The notes beneath the pieces were generated by a model, which searched no databases, was not told the DNA's origin, and saw only the letters and a list, made by a program, of their open reading frames with translations. Positions 7,341 through 18,210 of a stretch of DNA of 47,418 nt are shown in pieces (the first letter of the stretch is position 1; the number at the start of each line of letters is the position of its first letter). The stretch lies in the NCBI RefSeq assembly GCF_001650195.1, contig NZ_LXYR01000040.1, positions 1 to 47,418 on the forward strand, given 5' to 3'. The stretch comes from Phormidesmis priestleyi BC1401. Lineage in GTDB: Bacteria; Cyanobacteriota; Cyanobacteriia; Leptolyngbyales; Leptolyngbyaceae. Position numbers and translations under genes: made by a program.

Positions 7341-9374
7341 ATGAGCGTCATGAACGATAAGTCTGTTTCTGTTACGACAATTGACTCGAGGTACACGACT
7401 GAGGATGTTGATCGAGAAATGGCGGACTTATCAACCGTCACGATCGCGAATGAATCTGAAATCTTGATGGGTGACGTGCCCTCTGAGCAAGCGGCTCCCA
7501 GCATTCACTATGACCCCGATGAAATTGCGGCTCGATATGAAAGACAGCCCTTTAAGGTGTTTGCGAGAACGTTAAGCATCTTCTTACCGCTTGTCTGGTT
7601 CGCGTTTCGTCTGTGGTGGGATCGCGTGACTGGAGGTGGCGATCGTGCCCAGAAGGGGCAAGCGATCCATCTTCGCAAGATGCTGACCACATTGGGACCC
7701 GCCTTTATCAAAATTGGACAAGCGCTATCTACTCGTCCAGATTTGGTGCCCCCGACTTATTTAGAAGAACTGACCAAACTTCAAGATCAGTTGCCTCCTT
7801 TTCCAAATGAGATCGCGTTTCAGTTCATCCGCGAAGAATTGGGTGCTGACCCCAGCGAAGTATATGCAGAACTGAGTTCGATGCCGATCGCTGCTGCGTC
7901 GCTCGGTCAAGTCTATAAAGGCAAACTCAAGACGGGTGAAGACGTTGCGGTGAAAGTCCAGCGCCCCGGTTTGGCTGAAAGCATTGCTGTGGATATGTAT
8001 ATTCTGCGAAAGATTGCGGCTTGGGCGATGAACAACATCAAGCGAGTGCGGAGTAATCTAGTCGCGATCGCCGACGAACTCGCCACCCGCATTTTTGAAG
8101 AGACGGATTATAACCAAGAAGGACGCAACGCCGAGCGGTTTGCCAGCCTCTATGGTTATCTTCCCGAAATCTATGTGCCTAAAATCTATTGGCGCTACAC
8201 AGGGCGACGCGTCTTGACGATGGAGTGGATTACGGGCACTAAGCTGACCGAACTCGACAAAATTCGAGAGCAGGGCATTGATGCCACTCACTTGATTGAT
8301 GTAGGTGTGCAGTGTTCGCTACGGCAGCTTTTAGAGCATGGCTTCTTTCACGCTGACCCTCACCCTGGCAACTTGCTGGCAATGCCAGACGGCAGACTGG
8401 CTTATTTAGACTTCGGCATGATGAGCGAAGTCAAGCCCTATCAGCGCTATGGATTGATTGAAGCGATCGTTCACTTGGTCAACCGAGACTTTGAAGGGTT
8501 GGCACACGACTATGTGAAGTTAGAGTTTTTGACTCCTGACACTGACCTTGCGCCAATTATTCCTGCCTTTGCGAGTGTTTTTAACGATGCGTTAGGAGCC
8601 AGTGTTGCCGAAATTAACATCAAAAGCATCACCGATCAACTCTCATCATTGATGTATGAATATCCGTTTACGGTTCCGGCTTATTATGCGTTGATTATCC
8701 GATCGCTCGTCACCCTAGAAGGCATCGCCATCCACGTCGATCCTGAGTTCAAAGTGTTGAGCAAGGCATACCCTTACGTCGCGAAGCGATTGCTGACGGA
8801 TCAGTCTCCTGAGCTTCGAGAATCGCTAAGAGACCTACTGTTCAAAGATGGTAGATTTCGATGGAATCGCTTAGAGAACTTGTTGCAAAACGCCCGCAGC
8901 AATCAAGAATATGACCTGGATCAAGTTCTTGACCAGGCGGTTGATTTCTTGTTTTCAGAACGAGGTGAGTTTATTCGCGCCAACCTGGTGAATGAGATTA
9001 TTAAAGGATTAGATTCACTCGGTCAAAGCGTTTGGCAAACCGTAAATTACCGATTTCGTGAACAGGTAGGCTGGACGGTTGAGCGTCCGGTAGCACTATC
9101 GGAGAATCAGCAAACCCTAGAGCACGTCAAGCGCATCTGGAATATTTTGCAAGAAACTCGCGGGTTTGATCAGGGCAAGCTGCTGTCGTTGCTGCCGCGT
9201 CTACTTGCAAAACCAGAGACGCAAAAAATGGGTCAAAAAATTGTCGGAGGTTTAGCGCAAAAGTTTGCCGTTCGACTTCTTCGCGATTTTCTGTTAACTG
9301 AGCAGCCCTCTCCTCAAATTGTGAAGGATGGTTATCCGATCGCGCGTCCGGCTCTGCCCGCAGCAAGAGGATAA
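7341..9374 (+). CDS. ABC1/UbiB (AarF) family protein kinase-like protein
   Basis: 677 residues. ABC1 kinases are atypical kinases/ATPases tied to isoprenoid-quinone or lipid metabolism; cyanobacteria and plastids have several. Hallmarks: the KxGQ motif in KIGQALSTRPDLVPP (124-138), the Ala-rich nucleotide loop AAASLGQVYKG (184-194), Lys205 in VKVQRPG, the ExD motif in EETDYN (253-258), HADPHPGN (337-344) and DFG (357-359). A C-terminal domain of about 300 residues lacks known motifs. Residues 1-60 are acidic and probably flexible. Which quinone or lipid pathway it serves cannot be read from the sequence. Confidence 0.93.
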   Translation: MSVMNDKSVSVTTIDSRYTTEDVDREMADLSTVTIANESEILMGDVPSEQAAPSIHYDPDEIAARYERQPFKVFARTLSIFLPLVWFAFRLWWDRVTGGGDRAQKGQAIHLRKMLTTLGPAFIKIGQALSTRPDLVPPTYLEELTKLQDQLPPFPNEIAFQFIREELGADPSEVYAELSSMPIAAASLGQVYKGKLKTGEDVAVKVQRPGLAESIAVDMYILRKIAAWAMNNIKRVRSNLVAIADELATRIFEETDYNQEGRNAERFASLYGYLPEIYVPKIYWRYTGRRVLTMEWITGTKLTELDKIREQGIDATHLIDVGVQCSLRQLLEHGFFHADPHPGNLLAMPDGRLAYLDFGMMSEVKPYQRYGLIEAIVHLVNRDFEGLAHDYVKLEFLTPDTDLAPIIPAFASVFNDALGASVAEINIKSITDQLSSLMYEYPFTVPAYYALIIRSLVTLEGIAIHVDPEFKVLSKAYPYVAKRLLTDQSPELRESLRDLLFKDGRFRWNRLENLLQNARSNQEYDLDQVLDQAVDFLFSERGEFIRANLVNEIIKGLDSLGQSVWQTVNYRFREQVGWTVERPVALSENQQTLEHVKRIWNILQETRGFDQGKLLSLLPRLLAKPETQKMGQKIVGGLAQKFAVRLLRDFLLTEQPSPQIVKDGYPIARPALPAARG

Positions 9375-9390
9375 GAACGCCGTGGAGAAG

Positions 9391-9415
9391 AGAGACGTTT
9401 CACCGAAACGTCTCT
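9391..9415 (+). terminator. 11-bp hairpin after the ABC1 kinase gene
   Basis: AGAGACGTTTC (9391-9401), loop ACC, GAAACGTCTCT (9405-9415): a perfect 11-bp stem starting 17 bases after the stop codon. No T-run follows, so termination is uncertain. The core GAGACGTT/AACGTCTC stem resembles a hairpin dispersed in many cyanobacterial intergenic regions, so it may be a repeat of that kind. Confidence 0.5.
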
Positions 9416-9516
9416 ACGAGGGTTGGGGATGGTTTGAATATTTGTCAGGTGACGGGCTTTTGGTCTGAGGCGCGACGATCGAGATCCTGGTTTCTCGCCT
9501 CAAACTCAGACGTGCG

Positions 9517-9939
9517 TCACTCGAACTGCTTTCTTTCACGCTTCAGGTCTTCTTCAAGGGCTTGAATTTGTTCTCGACGGGCTTCTAGTTCTAACGTGCG
9601 GCGATCGAGTTCTTGATTTTGAAGGGTTAGCGATTGCCGCCATTGCTCTGCGCGCTCGGTTTCTTGCTCAAGAAACGCGGGAGTAATACCGTTCACTAAA
9701 TAGTCTTCAACCAGCTTTAAGACCCAACTTTTGGCATCTCGAATGCTAAGAATTTGTTGAGTACTGGATAGCTCGACCAGAACCAAGGCACTCTCGCCAT
9801 AGTCACTGGCTTCAGTAGAAAGAACAAATTCTCCCTCAGTAGCGACTGCCCAAACGTTTTCGGCTTTTTGAGTCGCTAGCAGGCGCAATCCTGCTTTACC
9901 TGCATAGCTTTTTTGATGGACTTGAGCCAAGTGCAGCAT
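9517..9939 (-). CDS. Hypothetical cyanobacterial protein with C-terminal coiled coil, 140 aa
   Basis: N-terminal half (1-75) looks like a small alpha/beta fold, including repeated short strands (AVATEGEFVL, SALVLVELS). The last 55 residues are a charged Glu/Arg/Gln helix with heptad-like leucines, predicted as a coiled coil, and probably mediate self- or partner binding. No named family is recognised. ATG at 9937-9939. It stands alone between convergent and same-strand neighbours. Confidence 0.75.
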   Translation of the reverse strand: MLHLAQVHQKSYAGKAGLRLLATQKAENVWAVATEGEFVLSTEASDYGESALVLVELSSTQQILSIRDAKSWVLKLVEDYLVNGITPAFLEQETERAEQWRQSLTLQNQELDRRTLELEARREQIQALEEDLKRERKQFE

Positions 9940-10037
9940 AACCGTTTCTCTCTATTTGTCTCTACTGAATATCACGTCAGGATCAGTCTCTTTGGATTGG
10001 CAATCGGACAGCGAGCAGTTGTTAGGCTATCTGATTG

Positions 10038-10069
10038 AGGGCTAAGTGATCTTAAAAGAGATTAGCCCT
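10038..10069. terminator. 8-bp hairpin downstream of valS
   Basis: AGGGCTAA (10038-10045) pairs perfectly with TTAGCCCT (10062-10069). It lies 120 bp beyond the valS stop codon on the minus strand. It could end the valS transcript, but there is no strong T-tract in that direction. Confidence 0.3.
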
Positions 10070-10189
10070 ATTACAAATAACATAGCGTTTCTAAAGCAGG
10101 TTCGATAGCCCGTAGGAGCACGGGAATGGAAACAACACTGAGGGAATGGCTGAATGAGTCCAGTAATTTTGCTGAATGCCTCTTGAATC

Positions 10190-13100
10190 TCAATCCAAGC
10201 GATCGAGGCGTGTCTGGAGAATCTCGGCTTGCGTCTCAAATTCTGACAGCGCATCTCGTGCAGTTTGAACCACATCAGGAGGGGCTTTATCGACAAATTT
10301 AGCGTTGTTCAACCGTCCTGAGAGGGCTTGAATTTCAGCTTCTACTTTCTTCAAATCTTTCTCGGTTTTTGCCTTGAGAGCGACTAAATCGATCAATCCT
10401 GCCAGAGGAATCGCGACTCGCACCGTTCCAACTACGCCAACGATCGTTTGGGCTGAGTCTTCTTCGCTAGGCGATGACGAATTCACGATCGGTTCGGGTG
10501 CGTCTGGACGCGGCTCACCGACGACTTCGGTTTTGAATTGCTCAATCTGGCTGAATAGCTGCTGGCGATCGCCCACTTTCCAGAGTTTTTGCTTGATAAA
10601 CCAGACGGTGTAGCCAATCCCCACGAGTTCTAAAAAGGTTGACAGAAGCAGAATTTCGTGAACGGCTTCTAAAAGACCCGCACAAATTTTGAGCGTGATT
10701 AACGTCAGCAGAATGCAGCCGATCGTCAGCAAGACGCGCTGATGAGTGGATAAGAATGTGGCGATCGAGCCAACCAAATCCGTCTCAGAAGAATCCACAG
10801 TGACTTCTGGACGCGCTTGCTGAGTCTGAGGTTGATTAATCCTCAACGTTTGCACCTTTGCCAAATCCTGAATGTAGGGCTGACCTGACTTGAGGATGTG
10901 TTCTTCTTTCTCGCTCTCGGTTTGCAAGATTGCCTCAATTTTGACTCCGGGCTTGATGTCTGCCTCGGCTCTAAGATTCCGAATCGTGCGAATCGTGTCA
11001 ATCAGGAGGTCAAACTGCTGCTCTAGGTCAGGGTTGATCAGCGTAGAATCGGCGATCGGATAAGTTTGTAACGCTAGTGTCTGACCTGACGTTTCATCGG
11101 TTTGAGTCACTGTATGCCAAATCTCTTCGGTGATGTGGGGCATAAAGGGGTGAAGTAGCTTCAGAGTCCCTTCTAAAACGTAGGCGAGCGTTTGCTGCGC
11201 GGCTTTACGAGAAACGGCATCATCACCCAGCAGACGAGATTTCACCAATTCGATATACCAGTCGCAGAAGTCGCCCCAGATGAATTCGTATAACAGTTTG
11301 GCAGACTCGCCCAAGCCATAGTGATCAATCTGATCGCGAATCTGCTGAGTGACCTGATGGAATCGGGACAGAATCCAGCGATCGCTCAAGTCCAACTGAT
11401 CTCGATCGGGCAATCCTAACTGGTCGGGGGTCTTGCCATCTAGGTTCATCAACACAAACCGAGAAGCGTTCCACAGCTTATTGGTGAAATTACGAGATGC
11501 CTCAACCGACGCAGACTCATCTGTTTTGCGGTTATATTCCAATCGGATGTCTTGCCCCGCCCCCGTCACCTCACGCACGAGGGCATAGCGCAGTGCATCC
11601 GTACCATATTTGTCAATCAAAATCAGCGGATCGATGCCGTTGTTAGACGACTTAGACATCTTCTTGTTGTTTTCATCCCGCACCAGCCCGTGAATATAGA
11701 CGGTCTTGAAGGGCATTTTTCCCGTAAAGTGCTTTGCCATCATCGTCATCCGGGCAACCCAAAAGAAGATAATGTCAAACCCCGTCACCAGCGTCGCAGT
11801 CGGATAGTAGCGCTTAAAGTCCGGCGTTTCGTCAGACCAGCCCAAGGTTGAGAAGGGCCATAAGCCAGACGAAAACCACGTATCGAGCACGTCAGGGTCT
11901 TGCTCAAGCTGAACATTTTCGCCGAACAGAGCGATCGCCTTTTCTCTCGCCTCTGCCTCGCTTCGAGCCACCATAAATGGGGTCGTGTCGGTGATGATGC
12001 CGCCCGTCTCGCTGATGGCATACCAGGCAGGAATTTGATGCCCCCACCAGAGTTGGCGAGAGATGCACCAATCTTTTAAGCTCACGAGCCAATCGCGATA
12101 AACTTTTGTCCAGCGATCGGGCACAAACTCAGGCGAATTCTTTTGGTCGAGATCGGCTAGAGCAGGCTCTGACAGGGGTTTGATCTTGACAAACCACTGA
12201 GTAGAGAGCAGAGGCTCGACGGGAACCTTACCCCGATCGCTATAGGGAACCGTGTGCTTATAGTCCTCGATTTTGACCAGCATTCCTTCTTCTTCGAGCC
12301 GTCTGACCACGTTTTTACGCGCCACAAAGCGGTCTTGCCCCTGAAACTCTCCGGCATTCTCATTCAGAGTGCCGTCTTTGTTCATAATGTTGATGAATCT
12401 CAGGTTATTCCGTTTGCCCATCTCAAAGTCGTTGGGGTCGTGAGCGGGTGTCACCTTGACGCATCCCGTCCCAAAAGAGGGATCTACAAACTCATCTCCA
12501 ATGATCGGAATCTCTCGGTCTACGAGCGGCAAAATCACCATTTGACCAATCAGATGCTTATAGCGATCGTCCTTCGGATTGACCGCAACGGCAGTATCTC
12601 CCAACATCGTCTCAGGGCGAGTCGTGGCAACCTCCACATAGCAATCACTCTGCGCCAGCGGATAGCGAAAATGCCACAAATGCCCGTTGACTTCCTGATT
12701 TTCAACTTCTAAGTCAGACACAGCAGATTGACTGGCAGGGCACCAGTTGACCAGATAGTTGCCTCGATAGATCAGCTTCTCTTCATAAAGCTGAATGAAG
12801 GCATCTAGCACGGCTTTTGACAGCCCTTCATCCATCGTAAAGCGCTCTCTCGACCAGTCTACCGAAACGCCGAGTCGTCGAAGTTGATTGACGATCGTGC
12901 CTCCCGATTCGGCTTTCCATTTCCAAGCGCGTTCTAGAAACTTCTCGCGCCCCAACTCTTGCCGAGTCTTTCCCTCAGCTTTTAGCTGCTTTTCAAGAAT
13001 AGTTTGCACTGCAATGCTGGCATGATCCGTTCCAGGAAGCCAGAGTGTGTTGTAGCCACACATACGGTGATATCGCACAAGCGCATCAATCAACGCTGTC

Positions 13101-13285
13101 TCAAAGGCATGACCCATATGAAGACTGCCCGTGACGTTGGGAGGCGGAATCACAACGCAGTAAGGTTCGCCGGGGGCATTGGGGTCGGCTTTAAAGACGT
13201 GGTTTTCTTCCCAAAACTTCTGCCACTTGGCTTCTGAGGCAGTAGAGTCGTAGTGGCTGGGCAGATTAGCGATCGTTGCAGTCAT
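10190..13285 (-). CDS. valS: Valyl-tRNA synthetase with inserted CAAD membrane domain
   Basis: 1031 residues. Charges tRNA-Val with valine. The class I HIGH-type motif is in [13 protein letters not shown] (about 48-60) and the KMSKS loop in NNKKMSKSS (about 560); the connective editing domain lies between and the anticodon-binding domain carries [12 protein letters not shown]. Between the anticodon domain and the C-terminal coiled-coil arm (about 950-1031) is an insert of about 125 residues. It holds two hydrophobic helices (about 850-870 and 878-898), the architecture of CAAD, the cyanobacterial aminoacyl-tRNA synthetase appended domain known to anchor some synthetases to thylakoid membranes. 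A membrane-tethered ValRS is therefore expected. The start matches the family ([13 protein letters not shown]). Confidence 0.96.
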   Translation of the reverse strand: MTATIANLPSHYDSTASEAKWQKFWEENHVFKADPNAPGEPYCVVIPPPNVTGSLHMGHAFETALIDALVRYHRMCGYNTLWLPGTDHASIAVQTILEKQLKAEGKTRQELGREKFLERAWKWKAESGGTIVNQLRRLGVSVDWSRERFTMDEGLSKAVLDAFIQLYEEKLIYRGNYLVNWCPASQSAVSDLEVENQEVNGHLWHFRYPLAQSDCYVEVATTRPETMLGDTAVAVNPKDDRYKHLIGQMVILPLVDREIPIIGDEFVDPSFGTGCVKVTPAHDPNDFEMGKRNNLRFINIMNKDGTLNENAGEFQGQDRFVARKNVVRRLEEEGMLVKIEDYKHTVPYSDRGKVPVEPLLSTQWFVKIKPLSEPALADLDQKNSPEFVPDRWTKVYRDWLVSLKDWCISRQLWWGHQIPAWYAISETGGIITDTTPFMVARSEAEAREKAIALFGENVQLEQDPDVLDTWFSSGLWPFSTLGWSDETPDFKRYYPTATLVTGFDIIFFWVARMTMMAKHFTGKMPFKTVYIHGLVRDENNKKMSKSSNNGIDPLILIDKYGTDALRYALVREVTGAGQDIRLEYNRKTDESASVEASRNFTNKLWNASRFVLMNLDGKTPDQLGLPDRDQLDLSDRWILSRFHQVTQQIRDQIDHYGLGESAKLLYEFIWGDFCDWYIELVKSRLLGDDAVSRKAAQQTLAYVLEGTLKLLHPFMPHITEEIWHTVTQTDETSGQTLALQTYPIADSTLINPDLEQQFDLLIDTIRTIRNLRAEADIKPGVKIEAILQTESEKEEHILKSGQPYIQDLAKVQTLRINQPQTQQARPEVTVDSSETDLVGSIATFLSTHQRVLLTIGCILLTLITLKICAGLLEAVHEILLLSTFLELVGIGYTVWFIKQKLWKVGDRQQLFSQIEQFKTEVVGEPRPDAPEPIVNSSSPSEEDSAQTIVGVVGTVRVAIPLAGLIDLVALKAKTEKDLKKVEAEIQALSGRLNNAKFVDKAPPDVVQTARDALSEFETQAEILQTRLDRLD

Positions 13286-13434
13286 TGGGAAAACGTTGGG
13301 ACTAGGTGGGGCGCTTATTTGTCAATGATAAACGTTCATACGCCTAGGGCATGAAGTGAATTTTTAGGATACAAAAATGGGTGCCTCTCAGAAGAAACAC
13401 CCCGTCAATGAGCCAATTAAATTTGAAGCCTGTT

Positions 13435-13863
13435 CTAGTCAATAAAGCCCATCAACGCAGGGGCATCATCGACATTGTTAGAGGCGATCGGGCGTTGCCC
13501 GAACCCCATGTTGTCGTTCATCAAATCTGGATCGCTGACCATCACAGGTCTGCCGTAAGGACCTTCGCCTTCAATCATTTTGATCTCATCACAAAAGACT
13601 GGGCGTTTGTCCACCATTTCAAAAATGCGAAGGTGGCTTGCCACAATCGGACGGTTCGTCAGCAGAGTGCCCACGATTTCTAGGTGACTGGCTCCGATCG
13701 GTCGAATGCCCCCGTCCTGAATCGTGCCTGCGATTTCGATATCGCTGGACATGACAGGGCGGTTCCAAACAGAAAGACTGGGCTGTTTGTGGAGTGCGAT
13801 CGCTCCCTTTTTATCGGCTTTTTTCTCGGCTTCGGGGGTCACGTCAATAACGTCTGCGCTCAT
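13435..13863 (-). CDS. Repeat-motif protein of unknown function, 142 aa
   Basis: After a charged Lys/Glu N-terminus (1-25), the protein carries six degenerate units of about 17-20 residues beginning with RP(I/V): NRPVMSSDIEIAGTI, IRPIGASHLEIVGTL, NRPIVASHLRIFEMV, KRPVFCDEIKMIE, GRPVMVSDPDLM and QRPIASNNVD. Units 1-3 are the best matched. The pattern (RP, hydrophobic, S, acid/His-hydrophobic-hydrophobic) suggests a stacked beta solenoid or short beta hairpins. No signal peptide, no catalytic signature and no recognised family. It sits alone upstream of valS on the same strand. Confidence 0.78.
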   Translation of the reverse strand: MSADVIDVTPEAEKKADKKGAIALHKQPSLSVWNRPVMSSDIEIAGTIQDGGIRPIGASHLEIVGTLLTNRPIVASHLRIFEMVDKRPVFCDEIKMIEGEGPYGRPVMVSDPDLMNDNMGFGQRPIASNNVDDAPALMGFID

Positions 13864-14183
13864 GGTTTTTCCTTTGTGGAGTCGGTGATGTTTGGAGTAA
13901 CGTCGTCGCTCGTTTTGCCGTTTGTAGCGACAGCGGACTTGGTATTGAGTTTTACGCTTCGATCTCTAACACTTATTCTTTTTTGGTGACGTTAAAAGAA
14001 GAAAGTTTGAAGCGATCGTGAGGCTGAATATTAAATTCAAATCTTAAGCAATTATAAGGTCAAAGCGTCCCCTACCTTCGGTTAAATTGGCTAGGAGATC
14101 TTATCAGACTGATCTTCAGAGATCAAATCACTGAGAAAGGGGGACGCTGATGGCATCCCCGATCGTCAAAATCAACTCAAGAA
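13864..14183. other. 320-bp intergenic region between prk and the repeat-motif gene
   Basis: Contains the promoter side of the 142-residue repeat protein and the 3' side of prk. The only structure seen is AGCGTCCCC (14064-14072) matching GGGGACGCT (14140-14148), a perfect 9-bp inverted repeat with a 67-base spacer that could act as a weak prk terminator. No gene is apparent. Confidence 0.5.
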
Positions 14184-15185
14184 TTAAGCGCTAACCGCAA
14201 CTTTCTCTTTAGCGATTATTCGCTCATAGGTCGCTCTCATTTTTAGCCCAACTAGCACTTGGAATAAGCCCGTCCCATTGTTAGAACCTGGATATTCACG
14301 GTGCTTGAGCAATAGCTCGGTCAACTCACCGTTATGCTTCGCGGAAGTTTTGCTCAGGTGTTGTTCGATGTAGATGACTTCTTCGAGCTTGTCGAACTGA
14401 CCATCGACTTCTAAAATCGAAACACTGTGACCGTAGTAAGAGTCAGGACCGTAATACATTTTGATTCCAGGATAGGAGCAAGTGAGCTTGCGTCCGCAAG
14501 GAGTCCAATGAATCTCGGAGCCTTCGTCAAACAAGTAAGCAGGCTCAAAGCCCTCCACTTCATCGCGTTGAATCATCTGCACCCGCAGCACTTTTCGCTC
14601 TTGGTCGTTCTTGATTAACTGCGTCGGCAACACTTGCACCACAACATCAGCAAAGCCTTTCTGAGGGTCAATGTACGCCTCAAAGTCGGGTTTGCGAGCG
14701 TTGATCTGAGCCAGCACATCTTCATAAGTGTGACCCCGTTCTGCCATGTCGCGCTGAATCTTCCAGGCGATTTTGACTTCATCGCTGATGTCGAGATAGA
14801 CGCTAAAGTCTAACAGGTTGCGAACTCGTTCGTCGTAGAGCGGATGTAACCCTTCGATCACGATGATGTGATTGGGTTCAACAATTTCAGGAGGATCGAG
14901 AAGACCCGTCTCGTGGTTATAGATAGGCTTATTAATCTTTTCCCCACTTTTGAGCGCTTTCATCTGCTCATACATCAGGTCAAAGTTATTGGCTCTAGGG
15001 TCTAGTGCCGTGATTCCGGTTTCTTTGCGCTGCTTGCGATCCAGACTGTGGTAATCGTCGAGGCAGATAACGGTGACGAAATCTTCCCCAAACAGATCGG
15101 TCAATCGACGCAGAAACGTGGATTTACCGCACCCGGAGTCTCCGGCAACCCCAATTAGAACCACGCGGTCTGGCTTACTGATCAT
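14184..15185 (-). CDS. prk: Phosphoribulokinase
   Basis: 333 residues. Phosphorylates ribulose 5-phosphate to ribulose 1,5-bisphosphate, the CO2 acceptor, in the cytosol. The P-loop is GDSGCGKST (15-23). The thiol-regulated pair Cys19 (in the P-loop) and Cys41 (VICLDDYH) is present at the same numbering as in known cyanobacterial and plant enzymes, so thioredoxin control and CP12/GAPDH complex formation are expected; CP12 is encoded at 42.1-42.3 kb. The length is the usual 333 residues. The ATG at 15183-15185 has an AGAGGA ribosome-binding site five bases upstream. It is divergent from petH. Confidence 0.97.
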   Translation of the reverse strand: MISKPDRVVLIGVAGDSGCGKSTFLRRLTDLFGEDFVTVICLDDYHSLDRKQRKETGITALDPRANNFDLMYEQMKALKSGEKINKPIYNHETGLLDPPEIVEPNHIIVIEGLHPLYDERVRNLLDFSVYLDISDEVKIAWKIQRDMAERGHTYEDVLAQINARKPDFEAYIDPQKGFADVVVQVLPTQLIKNDQERKVLRVQMIQRDEVEGFEPAYLFDEGSEIHWTPCGRKLTCSYPGIKMYYGPDSYYGHSVSILEVDGQFDKLEEVIYIEQHLSKTSAKHNGELTELLLKHREYPGSNNGTGLFQVLVGLKMRATYERIIAKEKVAVSA

Positions 15186-16862
<1,677 letters not shown>

Positions 16863-16871
16863 GATTCATTG

Positions 16872-16909
16872 AAAAACCGGGAGAGCTAATGAAGTTCCCC
16901 CGGTTTTTT
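16872..16909 (+). terminator. Rho-independent terminator between petH and the aminotransferase gene
   Basis: AAAAACCGGG (16872-16881) pairs with CCCGGTTTTTT (from 16899), with a 17-base loop, ten bases after the petH stop codon. The A-run before and T-run after the stem make it usable in both directions, so it probably also ends the convergent aminotransferase transcript. Confidence 0.85.
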
Positions 16910-16932
16910 AGTAGATTGGAGTGCTTCGCTCT

Positions 16933-18081
16933 CTACGACGCGAACACTTTCACCGCCGCCGCAACCCCGGCACCTGGCGTAAATTCATGACCTAGTTCTT
17001 GCAGGGTGGCTTCTAGAGACGCGATCGCCGTGAGCACATCTCGATCGCTGACAAAGCCTAAGTGACCAATCCGAAAAATCTTGCCCTTGACGTGATCTTG
17101 TCCGCCTGCTAGCACGATATCGAATCGCTTTTTCATCACCGATCGAATTTGTTCGGCATCGACACCGCTTGGCATCACCGCTGTGATTGCCGGACTTGCA
17201 CACTCCTCTGCGGCAAATAAAGGCATTCCCATCGCTTTCATGGCGGCGCGGGTTGCTGCTAGCAGCCGATGGTGACGCGCAAAAATGTTCTCTAGACCTT
17301 CTGCCTGCATCATTCTTAACGCCGCTTGCAGAGCAAAGAATAGGTTAATCGGAGGCGTGAAAGGAGTCGTATTTTTGGCGGCATCTTTGCGATATTTGCC
17401 CAAATCCAGATAATAACGAGGCAGTTTTGCCATTTTGTACGCATCCCAAGCTTTAGCGCTGACTGCCACAAATCCCAACCCTGGCGGAATCATATAGCCC
17501 TTTTGCGAACCAGATGCCACCACATCCAAAGCCCAAGTATCGACTGGAACGTTTGTCGCTCCCAAGCTCGTCACGGTATCGACGATAATCAGCGCTTCGC
17601 CGTGGGCTTTGACGTGACGATTGATCGTTTCGAGGTCGTTGATCACTCCTGTCGAAGTTTCGCTGTGGGTAATGACGACGGCTTTGATTTGCTTCTCGGT
17701 GTCCGTCTCTAACGCCACACGGAACTGCTCAGGATCGAGAGGTTTGCCCCACTCAGCCGTGATCCGCTCGGTTTTCAGCCCATAAGCATCGGTAACTTCT
17801 GCCCAACGCTCTCCAAATTTGCCATTTGACCCAACCAACACCCGATCGCCCGGACTGAGAAAATTAATAATCCCAGCTTCCATTACGCCCGTGCCGCTGG
17901 CAGTGAGAATCAGCACATCATTTTGCGTTTGGTGAAGCCATTTTAGATTGGCGGTGACTTCTGCCATAATTTTGCCAAAGTCAGCGCTGCGATGCCCGAT
18001 CGGATGCCTCGCCATCGCTAGCAAAACCCGCTCCGGCACAGGAGTCGGACCCGGAATCATCAGCATTAACTTGTCGTCCAT
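16933..18081 (-). CDS. Alanine-glyoxylate/serine-pyruvate family aminotransferase
   Basis: 382 residues, class V PLP-dependent aminotransferase. The PLP-binding lysine is in SGSQKGYMIPPGLGF (about 192-206) and the upstream Asp in IVDTVTSLG. Family members transfer amino groups from alanine or serine to glyoxylate, which in cyanobacteria fits photorespiratory glycolate recycling. Homologues have sometimes been labelled as a soluble hydrogenase subunit; the sequence gives no support for hydrogenase activity. The ATG at 18079-18081 has AAGGA eight bases upstream. It is convergent with petH. Confidence 0.92.
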   Translation of the reverse strand: MDDKLMLMIPGPTPVPERVLLAMARHPIGHRSADFGKIMAEVTANLKWLHQTQNDVLILTASGTGVMEAGIINFLSPGDRVLVGSNGKFGERWAEVTDAYGLKTERITAEWGKPLDPEQFRVALETDTEKQIKAVVITHSETSTGVINDLETINRHVKAHGEALIIVDTVTSLGATNVPVDTWALDVVASGSQKGYMIPPGLGFVAVSAKAWDAYKMAKLPRYYLDLGKYRKDAAKNTTPFTPPINLFFALQAALRMMQAEGLENIFARHHRLLAATRAAMKAMGMPLFAAEECASPAITAVMPSGVDAEQIRSVMKKRFDIVLAGGQDHVKGKIFRIGHLGFVSDRDVLTAIASLEATLQELGHEFTPGAGVAAAVKVFAS

Positions 18082-18210
18082 GAGAGTGTCCTTTTAGGGG
18101 TGAGGATGCAGTTTTTTGTGCATGATCCAGGATTACACAAGTAATCCACGATCGGCTTTAATCCAACTGGAAATTAATTTTTATAGTCAAGAATCAGGAA
18201 GAAAGCCATT

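Noticed and set aside
10042-10296. 84-codon minus ORF beyond valS
   Set aside because: It overlaps the valS 3' end in another frame and contains the hairpin region; no family is recognised.
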